DNA of 64,000 nt, taken from assembly GCF_000013625.1 (NCBI RefSeq), contig NC_009659.1:1612001-1676000 (forward strand). The letters are read 5' to 3'. Each line of letters begins with the position of its first letter. Positions within the stretch are counted from its first letter, which is position 1. The notes under the pieces are model-generated. The model saw only the letters and a list, made by a program, of their open reading frames with translations, was not told where the DNA came from and did no database searches. The position numbers and the translations under genes are program-made. Shown in pieces: positions 18,416 to 27,509 of the stretch. Source of the stretch: Janthinobacterium sp. Marseille. Its GTDB lineage: Bacteria > Pseudomonadota > Gammaproteobacteria > Burkholderiales > Burkholderiaceae_D.

Positions 18416-19547
18416 CCTGCTGCTTTACTAATAGTGATTCCAAAGGTGATCCTGCCGCTCCCAGCGCATCGGCCAGCAGTTCGCCATGCGTACGCAGCGC
18501 GCTGGCGGTCTCGGCACTGGGGGTATTCACCTGGATTTGTACTTTATCGCCGACCAGCCTGATTGATGCCGATACGGCTCCCAGCGTCGGCAGCGAAAAT
18601 CTTACCGTGCTGTTCCAGACCGGCTCCGGCTCGGGCTGCTCCTTATTCTTTTGCGGTGTCTCATCCGAGATTTCCCACTCCAGTGCTTGTCCGGGAAACA
18701 GTTCGCCCTGCCACATCACACGACGCTGCTCCAGCGTATCGAGTTGCAGGCTGATCAGTTTGACCGCTTCGGTGCCGGCAAATTCCTGTTGTTTGCCGGT
18801 CACCGGTGCGATGGCTTCCTGCAGGTCTGCGCTACGCATGCTTGCTGCCGCGCGCTGCGTATCCGGCAAGGGACGCTCACCCGTGACAAATCCGCGCAGG
18901 TTATTGACGAGGCGATTGAGTTCGCCACCACCGGTTTCCTCAGTCTCGGTAGCGGGCTGGGGCGTTCCGAGTAGCGATGTTGTAACGCGTTTGGCCGGCG
19001 GTTCACGCAATAGATCAGTGGCCGGACGAGCGCCCAGCGCCCATTGCGCGACATGTGATTCATAGAAGAGTCCGCTGAAGGCAATTGCATTTTGCAGCGC
19101 ACCGGCGATTTGTGGTGCCGATGCACCCGGTGCAGACAGCAGCGGTGTCTTGCCGACCAGCGTGGTTGGCATACCGCCTTCCTGCGCCAGTTGCAGCATA
19201 TTGCCGATCAGGCGACCGGCATTGCTTAATGAGGTAGTTGCTCCGGGATCGGGTTTGCCGAGCAGGAAAGTGGGGCGCGGTTGCACCGCCAGCAAGGTCA
19301 GGTCTATGGTATCGCCCGCTTTGGTGCCGGGCGGCAGCGCCATACTGGCAGGCGCATTATTAATCTTGACGAGGAAATTGCCGTCAGCCAGACGTGACAG
19401 GACTTGCGCCTGGTATTCCTTGCCAAGCGTAAGCTGGATGAGCCGGTCTAGTGATTCCTGTTTGGCTTGTCCCAACGCCGTTGCCGGCGTGGTTGCCTCG
19501 ATCAAGATTACGGGCCGGGTACCTGTGATATCGGCCCGTGGCAGCAT
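18408..19547 (-). CDS. Second FliK-like protein with Flg_hook domain
   Basis: The 379-aa product has an N-terminal part that is not low-complexity like FliK (about residues 20-120, with a beta-rich stretch around VLSRLADGNFLVKINN), then a C-terminal region like the FliK Flg_hook domain (about 280-370: FSLPTLGAVSASIRLVGDKVQIQV and ALRTHGELLADALGAAG). The true fliK is at 10099, so this is a paralogue. It is encoded just after fliT and overlaps the FlhB-C-like gene. Its role in substrate switching or hook length is inferred from the domain pairing only. Confidence 0.75.
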   Translation of the reverse strand: MLPRADITGTRPVILIEATTPATALGQAKQESLDRLIQLTLGKEYQAQVLSRLADGNFLVKINNAPASMALPPGTKAGDTIDLTLLAVQPRPTFLLGKPDPGATTSLSNAGRLIGNMLQLAQEGGMPTTLVGKTPLLSAPGASAPQIAGALQNAIAFSGLFYESHVAQWALGARPATDLLREPPAKRVTTSLLGTPQPATETEETGGGELNRLVNNLRGFVTGERPLPDTQRAAASMRSADLQEAIAPVTGKQQEFAGTEAVKLISLQLDTLEQRRVMWQGELFPGQALEWEISDETPQKNKEQPEPEPVWNSTVRFSLPTLGAVSASIRLVGDKVQIQVNTPSAETASALRTHGELLADALGAAGSPLESLLVKQQDG

Positions 19548-19560
19548 AAATTAGCCCGAG

Positions 19561-19899
19561 TTAATTCGACTGGCCGGCACCATAGGCGTGATTGAGTTTG
19601 CGCTCAGTGCCGGTACTGTTAATGAGCATGGACAGTTTTGCCATCCATGGTTCGGTGATGTTCCGGATTTCGCGGTCATCGGCCAGGATCTTTTTGATGA
19701 TCTCGACCTTGCGTTCGCGTTCGGCGCCGGTGAGGGCGACCGGTGTTTCACCGCTCTTCAACATGCTGACTTGCGCCGCACAGCGTTGTTCCAGCGCAGT
19801 CAATTCTTCCCAGTCACCTACGCGTGCAGCAGCAAGCATCTGATCGGTAATAGTTGCGACGTTCTCGTACAGACAAATGATTTCTTGTTCGTTCATCAT
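19561..19899 (-). CDS. fliT: FliT, FliD export chaperone
   Basis: FliT is a small helical chaperone for the filament cap protein FliD and in enterobacteria also represses FlhDC. The 112-aa protein is all helix by composition, with the family-like N-terminus (ENVATITDQMLAAARVGDWEELTALEQRC; quoted in part) and follows fliS with a gap of three bases. Alternative start one codon later. Confidence 0.85.
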   Translation of the reverse strand: MMNEQEIICLYENVATITDQMLAAARVGDWEELTALEQRCAAQVSMLKSGETPVALTGAERERKVEIIKKILADDREIRNITEPWMAKLSMLINSTGTERKLNHAYGAGQSN

Positions 19900-19902
19900 C
19901 GA

Positions 19903-20391
19903 TCAGGCTTTCATTAAGCGGGACATATTAGGTGCGAGTGCATCGTAGGAAGATGCTTGTATTTGCCCTGGCAATCCGGTGACCGGTGCCGGTTCCGCAG
20001 TTTTCGGAGCAATTTCTTCCCACGCACTTTTGATATCGTTGAGCAGGGTTTGTACTTCATGAATGATTTCGGCATCGTTGTTCAGGTTCGCGAGCAACAA
20101 GCGTCCGACCATATATTCATACAGTGCGTCGAGATTGATTGCAATTTCGCCGCCTACCGATTTGTCGAGGCTGGCGCGCAGGCCGTTTTCGATAATCAAA
20201 ATACCCTTGGAAATGGCTTTGCCTTTTTCCGGGATATTCCCCGCCTGCATTTGTTGCAATGCATTGTTGAGTGCGATTTGCACACCTTCAAACAACATGA
20301 TGATGAGCTTGTGCGGATTGGCTGCTATTACGCCAGTTTCCATGCCAACCTTGGCATAAGCATTTGCTCCGCTTTGCGGTGATCCAAACAT
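19903..20391 (-). CDS. fliS: FliS, flagellin export chaperone
   Basis: FliS binds the C-terminus of flagellin and prevents early polymerisation. The protein (162 aa) has the family signature: AYAKVGMETGV, PHKLIIMLFEG, the helix GKAISKGILIIENGL, and YEYMVGRLLLANLN. The last about 25 residues are an extra, Pro-containing tail. It lies 21 bases after fliD, in the usual fliDST order. Confidence 0.95.
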   Translation of the reverse strand: MFGSPQSGANAYAKVGMETGVIAANPHKLIIMLFEGVQIALNNALQQMQAGNIPEKGKAISKGILIIENGLRASLDKSVGGEIAINLDALYEYMVGRLLLANLNNDAEIIHEVQTLLNDIKSAWEEIAPKTAEPAPVTGLPGQIQASSYDALAPNMSRLMKA

Positions 20392-20412
20392 TGATGTCTC
20401 CCCTTGTTCTAC

Positions 20413-22431
20413 TTAGCTAGAGCCGTTGTTCGCAGCAATTGCGGCGAGCTGCTGTGTCAGGTAATTCTGCGTCGTCTGCATGCTTGCCACCAGCGCATCC
20501 AGTGCCGAAAACTGCTTGCGATAGCGTGCCTCGATAGCGGTCAGGCGGATCTTGAATGCATCAGCATCATCAGTAACACGTTTGATGTCGCTGTTAAGGC
20601 TGTTGGTATTGCCCGCAATCAGGCCTTCGCTGCCAATGAAGCTGTCAGTCAGTTTGTTCAAGCGGTCAGCATAACCCTGGGAGAAGTCGATTTTGCCGCG
20701 GCTGCCCAGGGCGCCACCGATGACTTCTATCTTCAGGCCGGCTGCATCGGAGCCCTTGGCAGCACTCAGGATTTGCCCGGAACCGGTCGCCTGCATGCCG
20801 CCTATCGTGCCTTCGACATCGACACCGTTGGTGCCGCTCGATACTGTGCCTAACAAAGTAGAGACCGGTGTGCCGGTTTCCGAGTTAATGCTGATTTTGG
20901 AAGCCGAGCCGTAGCGATCCGATTGCAAATTGAGGAAGCCGTTGCTGTCGATGGTAGCGGTCACTTTGGAAGCAACCTTCACCATTTCAGGTGCGCCGTT
21001 GATGGCCGATTGCACCATGGCTGCCAATTCTTTGGCTGTATAGGTGCCTTCAGTCAGACTGATTTTGGCGCTGACGCCATCGACCGTAATATTCATCTTC
21101 GTATTCGGTGCGATGGTGGTGCTGCCTGCGTTCAGGTTGACGTCGCCTTTCATTTCCGCGCGGGTTGCCAGCTTGGTGACAGTAATGTCATAGCTGCCGG
21201 CCTTGGTGGCCGAGGTAGAACCGCTGAAGTTGATCAGGCTGTCGGTTGCCTTACCGACCGTGGCAAACAAACCGGCGATATCGTTGTAGTTGGTTTCCAT
21301 TGCCTTGCTGAGCTTGGCGGAATCCACTGCGAGCGTACCGTCACGTTGCACGGTGATACCGATTTGCGGCAAAGACATATTCGTATTGCTCAAGCCTTCC
21401 AGTGAGGCCGACAAGGTCTTGCTGATCTGTTCCTGGATCGTACGTACGGTGGAATCACCTACCAGCAAGCCGCCGGTATTGGTTTTTGCATCGTATGCCG
21501 TCAGTTTCTTGATGGTCGCATTGAGATCGTTATACGCCTTGATAAAATCTTTAACACTGGTTTCTACCGCTGCCGTATCTTTGGCAATGGTCATGGTGGT
21601 GTTGCCGACTTTGGAAACATTCAAGGTCACACCTTGAACCGCTTCCTTGACTTCATTGGTCTGGCTGTCAACGAAGAAACCATTCACCGTCAATTGCGTG
21701 TTTTGCCCGGCGCTGTTTTGTTTCAGCGATTGCGTGCCGGCCGGATCATATCCGAGCAGGCTTTGCAATGCGGGGTCGCCGTCGACGTCGATTTTCATGC
21801 TCGAAGCGGCACCGGTTTTATTCGAGGTAAACACCAGATGGTCGGGGGCATCGCTACCGTTGGAAACCAGGGTCGCGGTGACGCCGATATTGGCCGCGTT
21901 GACTGCATCACGTATCCCTTGCAGGGAGTTGTCGCCATTTTTGATGGTGACAGTACCGGTCGCTTGCTTCGCATCTTGCGTGAAAGTGGCGCCGGTGTAC
22001 TTGCCATCAGTCAGGGTGCCGCCTGTGATGCTGCCAAACTGGAAGGTAAGGGTGGTCGTTGCACCACTGCCTATCAGGGCGGTTTTGCTGGTTTGTCCTG
22101 CAGTCGACAGGCTATGCGCCTGTGCCAGCTGCGTGACATTGATTTGATAATTGCCGGTCGCTGCCTTGGTGCTGGCAGTTCCGCTCAGGATGGTTTTGTC
22201 CGCAACTGTGGTTTGCAGGTTATCAAAAGTCGAGCTTTTACCAAGCGTCGCCATTGCGCTTTGAAATGCGCTGAGTGCGCCATTGAGCGTGCCGTAAGCG
22301 GATAATTTGGCTTGATAGCTCGCCTCTTTTTTTGCCATCAAGGTCAGAGGCTGGCTTTCAGCCGTCATGAGCTTGGTCAATAAGTCGTCGAGGGGTAAAC
22401 CGGAGCCAACGCCGATTGTTGAAACGGCCAT
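20413..22431 (-). CDS. fliD: FliD, filament cap protein
   Basis: FliD caps the filament tip and folds incoming flagellin. The N-terminal coiled coil (GVGSGLPLDDLLTKLMTAE, about residues 7-25) and C-terminal one (RLTAIEARYRKQFSALDALVASMQ, about 630-653; quoted in part) are conserved. At 672 aa it exceeds E. coli FliD (468), with an enlarged, Thr/Gly/Ala-rich middle that forms the variable outer cap domains. It heads the fliD-S-T operon; an SD-like AGGAG precedes the start. Confidence 0.95.
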   Translation of the reverse strand: MAVSTIGVGSGLPLDDLLTKLMTAESQPLTLMAKKEASYQAKLSAYGTLNGALSAFQSAMATLGKSSTFDNLQTTVADKTILSGTASTKAATGNYQINVTQLAQAHSLSTAGQTSKTALIGSGATTTLTFQFGSITGGTLTDGKYTGATFTQDAKQATGTVTIKNGDNSLQGIRDAVNAANIGVTATLVSNGSDAPDHLVFTSNKTGAASSMKIDVDGDPALQSLLGYDPAGTQSLKQNSAGQNTQLTVNGFFVDSQTNEVKEAVQGVTLNVSKVGNTTMTIAKDTAAVETSVKDFIKAYNDLNATIKKLTAYDAKTNTGGLLVGDSTVRTIQEQISKTLSASLEGLSNTNMSLPQIGITVQRDGTLAVDSAKLSKAMETNYNDIAGLFATVGKATDSLINFSGSTSATKAGSYDITVTKLATRAEMKGDVNLNAGSTTIAPNTKMNITVDGVSAKISLTEGTYTAKELAAMVQSAINGAPEMVKVASKVTATIDSNGFLNLQSDRYGSASKISINSETGTPVSTLLGTVSSGTNGVDVEGTIGGMQATGSGQILSAAKGSDAAGLKIEVIGGALGSRGKIDFSQGYADRLNKLTDSFIGSEGLIAGNTNSLNSDIKRVTDDADAFKIRLTAIEARYRKQFSALDALVASMQTTQNYLTQQLAAIAANNGSS

Positions 22432-22527
22432 TTGCTTCTCCTGCTAGAGAAAAACCACAATATAAAGGAAGGCAGACGAGGGTAAGGCCAAGGTTAGAGG
22501 GCGAATTACCCGTCTGTTTGATGCAAT

Positions 22528-22908
22528 TTATGCTTTTTGCTTCACCAACAAACCTTGCAATTTATCCAAGGCTTTGGAAATTTCGATCGCTTCGAGAGAC
22601 GGCATCTGACGAATCACTTCCTTCGTCTGCTGGTCGACCACTTTGACGATGGTGCGATTGCTGTCCGAGTCGACGGTAAATTCCAGGTTGGAGGATAAGC
22701 CTTGCAGTGCTTTGTTGATGCTTTGTAGTGCTTGACCGACCTGGCTTTGCGCGCTGGCGGCATCCGGTTGCTGGACAGCTCCGGTAGTGAGTACGGGGGC
22801 AGAAGCACCCTTGGCGGCAGGACTTGCCGTGCTGCTATTTACGGGCAGCGGTTGCGGATCGATTCGTGTCCCTGCTTTGACGCTGCTAGCAATTTGTCCG
22901 ATATCCAT
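22528..22908 (-). CDS. flaG: FlaG family protein
   Basis: FlaG proteins are small and affect filament length in several polar flagellates. The C-terminal part (about residues 65-120) holds the family pattern DSDSNRTIVKVVDQQTKEVI then RQMPSLEAIEISKAL. The first 60 residues are Ala/Ser/Pro-rich. It lies between fliC and fliD on the same strand, a common place for flaG. Confidence 0.9.
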   Translation of the reverse strand: MDIGQIASSVKAGTRIDPQPLPVNSSTASPAAKGASAPVLTTGAVQQPDAASAQSQVGQALQSINKALQGLSSNLEFTVDSDSNRTIVKVVDQQTKEVIRQMPSLEAIEISKALDKLQGLLVKQKA

Positions 22909-22928
22909 AATTGACTCCTGTTGTAACG

Positions 22929-22960
22929 AATCCCCGGCTACGAAAATGCAGCCGGGGATT
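22929..22960 (-). terminator. Hairpin after fliC
   Basis: AATCCCCGGCT (22929-22939) and AGCCGGGGATT (22950-22960) pair over 11 bp with a 10-base loop, 32 bases past the fliC stop. There is no long T-run, so termination may be partial, allowing some read-through to flaG. Confidence 0.65.
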
Positions 22961-22991
22961 CATTTCTTACTACGCTGCTGACGGGCTAGGA

Positions 22992-24515
22992 TTAGCCACG
23001 GAGCAGGGCGAGCACGCCGTTAGGCAGCGAGTTCGCTTGTGCCAACATTGCGGTACCAGCTTGTTGCAAGATTTGACCACGTGTCAGGTTAGCTGTTTCC
23101 GAAGCGAAGTCAGCATCCAGGATACGGCTGCGAGCTGCGCTCAAGTTTTCGCTGGTGGTGCTGAGCGAAGAAACAACTGATGTGAAACGGTTTTGCAGAG
23201 CACCCAGCGAAGCGCGGGAAGAGCTGATGTTTGCCAGAGCAGAGTCAATGACTTGCAATGCATCGTTAGCGCCGCTTGGGATACCGTTGGTCAGTTTGGT
23301 GATATCGATGCTGGCAACCGACGACAGTGCGCTGGAGTTGGCAGCTGCAGTGAAAATCGTGCCTGCAACCGATGTGCCAACTGTGAACGAACCCGACGAG
23401 TTGAATGCCAGTGTGCCACCGACAGTCATCGAATCGCCAATTGCTGCTGCATCCAATGCGCCACGAACCAGTGCTTTGGCGGTACCGGTGCTGCCTTGTA
23501 CTGTGGTCGAGTTGTTTGCAACCAGATTGTTGGTGATACCGATGTCGTAACCTGCGCCTTGTGTCAGCGAGATTTTGCCAGTCGATGTATCTGCAATTGC
23601 GTTGATACCGGTAACGCCGGATTGTGCATTGATCGCTGCAGCCAAGCCGCCGACGTCAGTTGCAGTTGCCATTGTTGCGGTAACTGTTACTGGGTTAGCC
23701 GAACCGTCAGCTTTTGGTGCGCCCTGGATCGTGAACGATTGGGTACCGGCTGTGAAGTTAGCCATTGTAGCTGTGGTGGTTGCAGTTGCTGTTACACCAG
23801 TCGAACCGGATGCCGAGTTGATACCTTTAGCGATAGCGAAAGCAGTCGCGCCAGCAGCAGCGGAGTAGGTCGATGTTGTACCGTTACCTTGTACTGTCAG
23901 AACTTGCGCAGCATTTTGGTTGACGCCGATGGTGCCGGCCACAGTACCTGCGAACGACGAAGCGCCCGAAGTATTGCCAGTAGCGGTTGTTTTGATCGCG
24001 TTGTTACCGATAGCGGAAGCTTGTGTATTGCCGATCGAGAAGTTGATCGTTTGGTTCGCGTTTGCGCCAACCTGGAATTGTGCATTGCTCAGCGAGCCGT
24101 CCAGAACGTTCTGGCCGTTGAACTGGGTTGTATTAGCGACGCGGTTCAACTCTTGTTGCAACTGGGCGACTTCTTCTTGCAGCGAAGAACGGTCAGATGC
24201 GGAGTTGGTGCCGTTGGCTGCTTGCACTGCCAGGGTACGCATACGTTGCAGCAGATCGGTTGCTGTACCCAAACCGCCTTCAGCTGTTTGTGTCATCGAG
24301 ATGCCGTCGTTTGCATTTTGTGCAGCACGGGTCAAGCCGTTGATTTGGCTTGTCATACGATCAGAAATTGCCAAGCCTGCAGCATCATCTTTCGCGCTGT
24401 TGATGCGCAGACCTGACGACAGGCGTTGCAGCGAAGTAGCGAGGGAAGATTGCGATGCGGTCAGGTTGCGTTGTGAATTCAGCGACGAGATGTTGGTATT
24501 AATGACTGCGGCCAT
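22992..24515 (-). CDS. fliC: FliC, flagellin
   Basis: FliC is the filament subunit, exported unfolded by the flagellar apparatus. The N-terminal D0/D1 region (about residues 1-165: [37 protein letters not shown]) and the C-terminal D1/D0 region (about 420-507, ending [14 protein letters not shown]) are well conserved. The middle (about 175-415) is Ala/Thr/Gly-rich and variable. Length is 507 aa. It has its own sigma-28 promoter and a leader of about 85 bases with an AGGAG site. Only one flagellin gene is present in the window. Confidence 0.97.
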   Translation of the reverse strand: MAAVINTNISSLNSQRNLTASQSSLATSLQRLSSGLRINSAKDDAAGLAISDRMTSQINGLTRAAQNANDGISMTQTAEGGLGTATDLLQRMRTLAVQAANGTNSASDRSSLQEEVAQLQQELNRVANTTQFNGQNVLDGSLSNAQFQVGANANQTINFSIGNTQASAIGNNAIKTTATGNTSGASSFAGTVAGTIGVNQNAAQVLTVQGNGTTSTYSAAAGATAFAIAKGINSASGSTGVTATATTTATMANFTAGTQSFTIQGAPKADGSANPVTVTATMATATDVGGLAAAINAQSGVTGINAIADTSTGKISLTQGAGYDIGITNNLVANNSTTVQGSTGTAKALVRGALDAAAIGDSMTVGGTLAFNSSGSFTVGTSVAGTIFTAAANSSALSSVASIDITKLTNGIPSGANDALQVIDSALANISSSRASLGALQNRFTSVVSSLSTTSENLSAARSRILDADFASETANLTRGQILQQAGTAMLAQANSLPNGVLALLRG

Positions 24516-24522
24516 GTTAATT

Positions 24523-24550
24523 CTCCTGTTGTAGTCCGATGGAAGTCCGA
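24523..24550 (-). promoter_or_regulatory. fliC leader: SD and two GGA repeats (candidate CsrA sites)
   Basis: Read on the - strand, the leader holds two copies of TCGGACT (at 24533-24539 and 24544-24550, 11 bases apart) and then AGGAG (24523-24527), the ribosome site. Three GGA motifs within 30 bases, one of them the SD, is the layout expected of a CsrA/RsmA-controlled leader. CsrA involvement is an inference. Confidence 0.45.
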
Positions 24551-24608
24551 CTGAAGCACTTCAACGCCTGCTTTGCGATTTCTTGCATATACAGCGTCGT
24601 TGTAAGTT

Positions 24609-24635
24609 TTATCGGACGGTTCCGGGAAAAGTTTA
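24609..24635 (-). promoter_or_regulatory. Sigma-28 (FliA) promoter of fliC
   Basis: On the - strand, TAAACTTT (24628-24635), an 11-base spacer and TCCGATAA (24609-24616) match the FliA consensus TAAAGTTT-N11-GCCGATAA at 14 of 16 positions. The predicted transcript would start near 24602, about 87 bases before the fliC ATG. Confidence 0.88.
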
Positions 24636-24955
24636 GTGATTGACTGAAACTAATTTTTCCCGGTCTCGCCCGAACTGCAGCCAGATATGTCCTTTGTCGG
24701 TTGCTATCTGGAAAATCTTTAAGGAAATAATGTGAGATTTAAAACAAATAAAAAGCGAATTTACCCTTAACTTTTCCGATTTCCTGTCGAATGGGAAGTT
24801 GCTAAAAATGTCACTATCTATCCATCCAGCGCTGCTAGCTGTCGTAAAAAATAAACGAAAAACTTTGAGGGAAAAGGGCGGGGATGGCAAAAAAACAGCG
24901 GGAAAACCGCGTTGAGACAGGCATTGAACGAGACTTTTCTGCTGAAATCCTGCTT
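24636..24955. other. A+T-rich gap upstream of fliC
   Basis: Between the fliC promoter and the cyclase terminator there is about 320 bases of relatively A+T-rich DNA with several A-runs (on the + strand) near 24740-24870. No frame looks coding. It may contribute an UP-type or curved upstream region to fliC. Confidence 0.5.
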
Positions 24956-24979
24956 CAGGGGCGGGATCTGCCGCCCCTG
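24956..24979 (-). terminator. Hairpin after the diguanylate cyclase gene
   Basis: CAGGGGCGG and CCGCCCCTG form a perfect 9-bp stem around GATCTG, eight bases past the stop codon. The T-tract is lacking, so it may be a weak or factor-assisted terminator. Confidence 0.55.
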
Positions 24980-24986
24980 ATTTGTC

Positions 24987-26573
24987 TCATTGGGCAGGAA
25001 TGACGCGATTTTTGCCGGCTTTTTTGGCTTCGTAGAGGGCAATATCCGCCCGTTTGACCATCGCGGCCTGGTCTTCCCGTTCTTTGCGCAGCGCGACGCC
25101 GGCGCTGAACGTCATCAACAGGCGGGTGTGGTTGTGCATAAAGATCTGTTTGGTCAGCTCACGCTGCAGGCGCGTGATGGTCAGGATTGCCTCTTCCAGC
25201 GGGGTGTCGGGCAGTACGATCAGGAATTCCTCGCCACCGAAACGGGCAATCACGTCCATCGTACGCAAGGTGTCCTTGATGACGCGCACCAGGTGGATCA
25301 ATGCTTCATCGCCGGCCATATGGCCATACTTGTCATTGATTTTCTTGAAATCGTCGAGGTCCAGCATTGCAATACAGAGGGGCGATGCACGACGGTCGGC
25401 ACGTGCTATCTCGCGTTCCAGCACATCATCCAGGCCGCGCCGGTTCAGGCTGCCGGTCAACTGGTCTTCGCGCACCAGTTCGCTCATCTGTTCGAGTTGC
25501 AGCTCGAGGTTATGGATGCGCGCTTCCGCATCTTCGACATCCTTGCGGGCCGCCAGCACGATATCGCGTGAACGCAGCGCCTCGGTCTGTGCAATGCGTG
25601 TCTCGCGTTTGACTTCGTCGAGGATTTTGCTGAGTTTGTTTATGTCCGCAGTTTGCGTGATCTCTTTGGAATACCTGTCAATTTGCTGGTGATAATTGCC
25701 AGTGGTATTAGCGATATCTGCAAGGCGATCGATGAATGTGTTGACCATGTTTTTGACGGAAACTTTGGCATCGTTGATGCTGTTTTTCAGCGTGCCTTGT
25801 TTATAGATAACTTCTTTCAGGCTGCGCATCACTTCATTGAGCGCAACATCGTTGATAGGGGCCGAGATCAGGTTGCGTACCGCTTCAATTTGTCCGTGCA
25901 TCCATGAATCGTGCTCCAGCAAGCCGCCGATGTTTTCCAGCAGCAGGCGGAACAGGCGCAATAGCATCTCGTGCTGCTGGGCCATGTCGCCGCTCTTGAG
26001 TTCGATCTTGAAGCAGAGTTGCTTGAGCTTGACGGATACCTCATTCAGGCTGGCTTCGGTATTGGCATCCTTGACCGAGCGCCCGAGTGCTTCGGCTTCG
26101 GCAGCCAGATCCGGCGCGCCTTGCAGCAGCGACGCGACGGCGAGCGTCAGCGTACGGGTCAGCAAGTCACGCAGGAGCGCTGGTTGCGGATCGTCGACCA
26201 GCGACAGGGATTGCGTGTTTTGCACGACGGGAGCGACGGCTGCACTGCTATTGGCTTGTATCGCCAGTTGCGTTTGATAGTGCTTGACCAGTTGCGCCAG
26301 GCCTTTGCTGAAGTCGGGCCAGTACGAAGTAGTGGCTGCTTCCTGCAGGGTCTTGCCGATGATGGCGACGCCGTCCGGTGCAGTCGACAGGGACGCGGCA
26401 AACTCCGCCAGGATTTCTTCCGGTGTCGGTTGTACGGCGTAGCCTGCAATCTCATCATAGATTGCACGATACGCATCGGGAGTCGGGGCTATCCTGCGAA
26501 CAGCCAGTTGGCGAAAAGCTTCTCGTGCAATTTCAGCAGGGTTTTGTGACGGGGTGTCTCGCTTGTCTTGCAT
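24987..26573 (-). CDS. Soluble diguanylate cyclase (GGDEF)
   Basis: The C-terminal GGDEF domain (about residues 370-525) should make cyclic di-GMP from two GTP. The active-site loop reads FGGEEF (GGEEF at 446-450), the metal-binding DLDDFKKINDKYGH is intact, and the inhibitory I-site RxxD (RTMD, 437-440) is present. The first 350 residues show no membrane segment. They are helical and end in a coiled coil (about 320-375), which would allow dimerisation. The N-terminal domain is unrecognised. The location between fliC and a two-component pair suggests a role in motility control, perhaps through YcgR at 17316. Confidence 0.9.
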   Translation of the reverse strand: MQDKRDTPSQNPAEIAREAFRQLAVRRIAPTPDAYRAIYDEIAGYAVQPTPEEILAEFAASLSTAPDGVAIIGKTLQEAATTSYWPDFSKGLAQLVKHYQTQLAIQANSSAAVAPVVQNTQSLSLVDDPQPALLRDLLTRTLTLAVASLLQGAPDLAAEAEALGRSVKDANTEASLNEVSVKLKQLCFKIELKSGDMAQQHEMLLRLFRLLLENIGGLLEHDSWMHGQIEAVRNLISAPINDVALNEVMRSLKEVIYKQGTLKNSINDAKVSVKNMVNTFIDRLADIANTTGNYHQQIDRYSKEITQTADINKLSKILDEVKRETRIAQTEALRSRDIVLAARKDVEDAEARIHNLELQLEQMSELVREDQLTGSLNRRGLDDVLEREIARADRRASPLCIAMLDLDDFKKINDKYGHMAGDEALIHLVRVIKDTLRTMDVIARFGGEEFLIVLPDTPLEEAILTITRLQRELTKQIFMHNHTRLLMTFSAGVALRKEREDQAAMVKRADIALYEAKKAGKNRVIPAQ

Positions 26574-26757
26574 GAATGCACGCGCGTTTCTTTATTGTTG
26601 AATGGCTGGATATCAGCCTATTCCGCAATAATATAACTATGTAGACAAGTTTGATGAGGGGATTAAGCAGGCAAATGCTGACCACTTTGTCGCTTTATCC
26701 AAAACGCAACAAAAAGCGGGGAAAGCCGCGTATTACTTTGCCTGTAAGGCGATGCGT

Positions 26758-27405
26758 TCAGTCGACCAAATGGTTTTTGATAGCGTAATGCGTCAATTCC
26801 GCATTATGGCGAAGTTTCATTTTTTGCAACAAACGTGAGCGATACATGCTGATGGTTTTGACCGACAGCACCAGTTCATTGGCAATGTCACTGACGGTTT
26901 TGCCCGATGCGATCATGGTCAGGGTCTGGTATTCGCGATCCGACAAGGTTTCATGCAGGGGCGTTTCGTGGTCATCGCTGATCTGGTTGGCCAGTTCCTG
27001 CGCCAGCGCCGCACTGATGTATTTGCGACCGGCGGCAACCTGGCGTATCGCATTCACCAGCTCTGCAGGTGCGCTTTGCTTGTTCAGATAGCCGGAGGCA
27101 CCTGCCTTGAGTGAACGTATCGCGTATTGGTCTTCCCTGTGCATGGAGAGCATCAGGACCGCGATCTTCGGGGATTCTTTCTTGACCTGCTTCAGTACTT
27201 CAATGCCGCTTCTATCAGGCATTGAGATGTCCAGCAACAATACCTGGCAAGCGCCTTCGCGGGAGAGTTTGATCGCTTCTATGCCGTTTTCGGCGTGGCC
27301 TGCCACAACGATATCTTTCGTGTCAGCAAGGATCTGCTTCAAACCCTCACGTACGATCGCATGATCGTCGGCAATCAAGACTTTAATTACATTCTTCGTT
27401 GTCAT
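26758..27405 (-). CDS. NarL/FixJ family response regulator
   Basis: A two-component transcription factor of 215 aa. The receiver domain (about 8-125) has the acidic pair D13/D14, the phospho-acceptor D59 (LLLDISMPD) and the conserved Lys in KAGASGYLNK. The C-terminal LuxR-type helix-turn-helix (about 150-210) reads LSDREYQTLTMIASGKTVSDIA then LSVKTISMYRSRLLQKM. It is 104 bases downstream of the histidine kinase gene and is its probable partner. The protein resembles the UvrY/GacA group in form, but the cognate kinase here is NarX-like, not BarA-like. Confidence 0.92.
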   Translation of the reverse strand: MTTKNVIKVLIADDHAIVREGLKQILADTKDIVVAGHAENGIEAIKLSREGACQVLLLDISMPDRSGIEVLKQVKKESPKIAVLMLSMHREDQYAIRSLKAGASGYLNKQSAPAELVNAIRQVAAGRKYISAALAQELANQISDDHETPLHETLSDREYQTLTMIASGKTVSDIANELVLSVKTISMYRSRLLQKMKLRHNAELTHYAIKNHLVD

Positions 27406-27509
27406 TGTTCTTATAGAGTCTGCATAACCGCGCCAGATTCTAGTTGGCTATTTGTCTGGATGTGACAAATTTTGGCGCACCAAGGTTCCTGACCGCCAAA
27501 TTCTGTCGT

